Assembly: GCA_037447605.1 (NCBI GenBank) | Contig: CM074822.1 | Span: 627,767 to 679,759, forward strand | Length of the DNA stretch: 51,993 nt | Direction of reading: 5' to 3' | DNA from: Zygnema circumcarinatum | Lineage: Eukaryota; Streptophyta; Zygnematophyceae; Zygnematales; Zygnemataceae | In this document: one piece after another, positions 47,601 to 51,993 of the stretch | How the letters are laid out: each line of letters begins with the position of its first letter | Position numbering within the stretch: the first letter of the stretch is position 1 | Notes under the pieces: generated by a model | What the model was told of the DNA's origin: nothing | Database searches by the model: none | The model's input: only the letters and a program-made list of their open reading frames with translations | Translations under genes and position numbers: made by a program

Positions 47601-47723
47601 GCAGGGCTGCGGAAAGTTGTGCCCATAGCTTTGCTTCTGGCTACAGGGAGGTACACTTACCAGACGGCGGTTGACCGACTAAAGAAGGGGGAGCCTATCA
47701 GAGACCTGCTGGTCAAGGCATGA
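41692..47723 (+). CDS. GCKR: Double-SIS sugar-phosphate-binding protein, glucokinase regulatory protein (GCKR) type, 12 exons
   Basis: Exons 41692-41868, 42210-42269, 42754-42900, 43044-43148, 43349-43399, 43934-44008, 44171-44284, 44696-44810, 45069-45259, 45782-45872, 46260-46638 and 46994-47723 give 744 aa. GCKR binds fructose phosphates and regulates glucokinase in animals; bacterial MurQ is the single-SIS relative. Seen here: AGAGTSGR (86-93), [14 protein letters not shown] (131-135), [14 protein letters not shown] (165 on), [26 protein letters not shown] (248 on), a second SIS half ([29 protein letters not shown]), and the cap with [14 protein letters not shown] and [10 protein letters not shown]. 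MurQ's first catalytic Glu (in ASECPP) is absent, as in GCKR, while the second (EGAED) remains. An acidic Ser/Glu/Gly insert (about 400-470) makes it longer than human GCKR (625 aa). The exon 3 acceptor lacks a good pyrimidine tract but fits phase and alignment. Whether it controls a hexokinase is unknown. Confidence 0.88.
41970..42088 (+). repeat. Interstitial TTAGGG-type repeat in GCKR-like intron 1
   Basis: About 18 consecutive 6-7-bp units of GGGTTA, GGATTA and AGGTTA (TTAGGG type) in a short intron between exons 1 and 2. The units are degenerate, and the period is mostly 6 bp rather than the plant 7-bp TTTAGGG. Confidence 0.85.
44403..44641. repeat. GA then CT microsatellites in inverted order, GCKR-like intron 7
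   Basis: (GA)n at 44403-44503 is followed after about 75 bp by (CT)n at 44581-44641. The two tracts are complementary, so the intron transcript can form a GA:CU hairpin of about 60 bp, ending about 55 bp before the exon 8 acceptor. Confidence 0.9.
46700..46942 (+). repeat. 81-bp tandem repeat, three copies, GCKR-like intron 11
   Basis: Units containing ATGGAACTTCATTGGAAACT start at 46739, 46820 and 46901, exactly 81 bp apart. As 27 codons each, they read stop-free ([15 protein letters not shown]...) from 46679. They sit between exon 11 and the final exon. The intron length of 355 bp is not a multiple of 3, and GCKR homology continues directly across it, so the repeat is taken as intronic. 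Confidence 0.85.
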
Positions 47724-48454
47724 GTATAGAAGATTGAGGATCTATGTTATCATTAGCGTTATTCTTGAGAGAGCGAGAGAGAGAGAGAGAGAGAGAGAGA
47801 GGGATTCATATTTCACTGATATGTTAAAAAGAATGAAATAATGAGAAAAGAAATACTCGTGCAAAGCGTGAGTATTTCTCCCATTTGGTTTGAACCAGGG
47901 TTCAGTTTAGAGGTAGATAGAACATAGGAGGTTAACGGCACAAGAAGGACAGGTTATAGTCGATTCTTGGTTTGGCTAGTTAGTCAAGAGCCAGATTGTT
48001 ACTTCTTAGTAGCAGTTTTTGTCAGTGTTGTGGGCCACACCCTTTGATCCTTGCAAAAGAGAAAAAATACTCCTCTCTAAGTTTTACTTCGAAGCTTAGT
48101 AAAAAGAAGACCTGGGGTCGAATATCTATGTGAGCCAAAGTTAGTACTAGGAGAACTGATGATGTGGCATTGATCTCACGATGGTGATGCCATCAAATCT
48201 GCATGTGTTACTAGGTATTGGCATTGACTTTTAAGTTGATTTTGACTTTGACTTTGACTTTGACTTTTTTCACGTACGCCTCATGCTGTATTGTATTTCC
48301 ATGTGACCAAACATGTTTTTGTATCTTAGATCTTCACCGATTTTAGGGCTCTTCCGAAAGCGCAATTCCCCTCTTAAGCTTCGAATAGGCGCAGCCACCT
48401 TGTGAGGGCTAATCTCCAAACTTGAACATCTTCAAACTGTCATAGGGCGGACCA
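47724..48454. other. Intergenic between the GCKR-like gene and RPL38
   Basis: About 730 bp without a recognised exon. A GA microsatellite lies at 47768-47802 (GCKR-like 3' flank), and a GACTTT hexamer repeat at 48239-48268. A short relative of the foldback family lies at 48168-48205 (GGCATTGATCTCACGATGG, then GCCATCAAATCTGCATG). Confidence 0.5.
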
Positions 48455-48667
48455 TGGGATCGCCAACCATTCGCCAGCCAATGGTTGGCTGGTTGACAAC
48501 CATTGGAATTCAACTAATGGTTGGAAAACTGTCAATGGTTTGGCCGGTTCGCGTGTGCGTGGTTCGCAACCATTCCAACGGTTGGAACCGTTGCCAATGG
48601 TTTGCTGGCTAGAGAACCAATGGTTGATCCAATGGTTGATCCAATGGTTGATCCAATCAATGGTCCG
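48455..48667. repeat. CCATTGG/CCAATGG array upstream of RPL38
   Basis: AACCATTCG, CCAATGGTTG, AACCATTGG and a triple GGTTGATCCAAT repeat (48620-48655), ending about 205 bp before the RPL38 start codon. It is the sixth member of the dispersed word family. Confidence 0.85.
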
Positions 48668-48759
48668 AACTGTCGAACCCTTAACCCTCCCTTAAAATTA
48701 GGGCAACGGGAGCCGTTGGATGGATCCGAGCGTGCATCGGACGGTCAAAGTGGCGCGCA

Positions 48760-48871
48760 GGGGGCCCTAAAGAGCAGCGACGACCATCGTCGCGTCCTCT
48801 TTCGGCTTTTAGGGTTTGCGGCCCTGCTCGCTCCCTCCCCCCCGCCTGCTGCTCCTCTCCCAGCCGTCGCC
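48760..48871 (+). promoter_or_regulatory. RPL38 core promoter: GGGCCC site and telo-box
   Basis: GGGGGCCCTAAAG (48760-48772) resembles a site II/TCP element. TTTTAGGGTTT (48807-48817) is a telo-box (AAACCCTAA on the other strand). The pair is characteristic of plant ribosomal-protein promoters. A C/T-rich stretch (48828-48862) follows and probably holds the transcription start and leader. Confidence 0.65.
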
Positions 48872-51661
<2,790 letters not shown>

Positions 51662-51968
51662 GTGCCCCTTCAAAAGCTTTCGCCCATGATAAGATCTAAT
51701 TGCTTTGGAAAATTGATGAAGGATAGTGTTAGCGTTAGGGTCGAATGTATCTTGCAGAATCGTCAGCTCTGGTTTATTTTCATTCCGCATACCCTCCCCT
51801 GTTGGAGAGCCCTTCCAACAGCCCAAACATGTTTGCGGATGGATATCTCTATAGGGGGAACAAACTTAGAATAGCTTCCCACAGTGAAGTTTGAAATCGG
51901 TGGACGTTCACTGTGAAGTACTGCTTTCATAACAAATTTAGTTTCGATTGTTTCAAGTCTGAACCCTT

Positions 51969-51993
51969 CCCCCCCCCCCCCCCCCCCCCCCCC
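51969..51993. other. Terminal poly-C run
   Basis: The window ends in about 25 consecutive C after CCCTTCC. A homopolymer of this length at a sequence edge often marks a contig end or a collapsed low-complexity stretch. It lies where RPL38 intron 3 would continue. Confidence 0.8.

Overview
This window is nuclear DNA from a eukaryote with many introns. Several features place it in the green lineage, probably a streptophyte alga or an early-diverging land plant. The first gene is a plant-type DExH helicase combining an R3H domain with ankyrin repeats. A PQ-loop gene resembles the plant proteins. The RPL38 promoter carries a telo-box (TTAGGGTTT) and a GGGCCC word, as plant ribosomal-protein promoters often do. 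Degenerate TTTAGGG-type words and G-box/CCAAT clusters are scattered about. The species cannot be fixed from the sequence alone.

Layout. 1-11.3 kb (+): a 16-exon DExH RNA helicase whose introns hold several minisatellites. 13.1-13.6 kb (-): single-exon OSTC, convergent with the helicase. 14-18.5 kb: a repeat block with two hAT-like non-autonomous transposons (8-bp target duplications), a large nested palindrome, CCATTGG/ACTGGTT arrays and 1.3 kb of GGA purine tract. 20.7-25.0 kb (+): an 8-exon PQ-loop membrane transporter. 26.7-30.9 kb: two copies of a composite unit made of a GGGCAAGGGGA array, a tRNA-like Pol III module and a 17-bp T-rich array. 31-35.6 kb: mostly non-coding, with a small MITE and a third hAT-like element that carries a nested foldback. 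36.3-39.5 kb (+): a divergent family I pyrophosphatase domain without most of its catalytic residues, fused to a disordered tail of about 625 residues. 41.7-47.7 kb (+): a 12-exon double-SIS protein of the glucokinase-regulatory-protein (GCKR) type. 48.9 kb to the window end (+): RPL38, with its last codons beyond the window or unresolved.

The genes are separate housekeeping or metabolic functions (RNA unwinding, N-glycosylation, amino-acid transport, sugar-phosphate sensing, translation) and show no sign of acting as one pathway. Exon structures were built by hand. For each complete multi-exon gene, the exon lengths sum to an uninterrupted frame with GT-AG junctions: 1299 aa helicase, 380 aa PQ-loop, 900 aa pyrophosphatase-like and 744 aa GCKR-like.

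The most unusual items are the catalytically degraded pyrophosphatase fusion, the GCKR-type protein in a green genome, the duplicated tRNA-like module between two arrays that share the word GCAAGG, the triplicated 5' splice site in the helicase gene, and three hAT-like elements of which two carry nested foldbacks.
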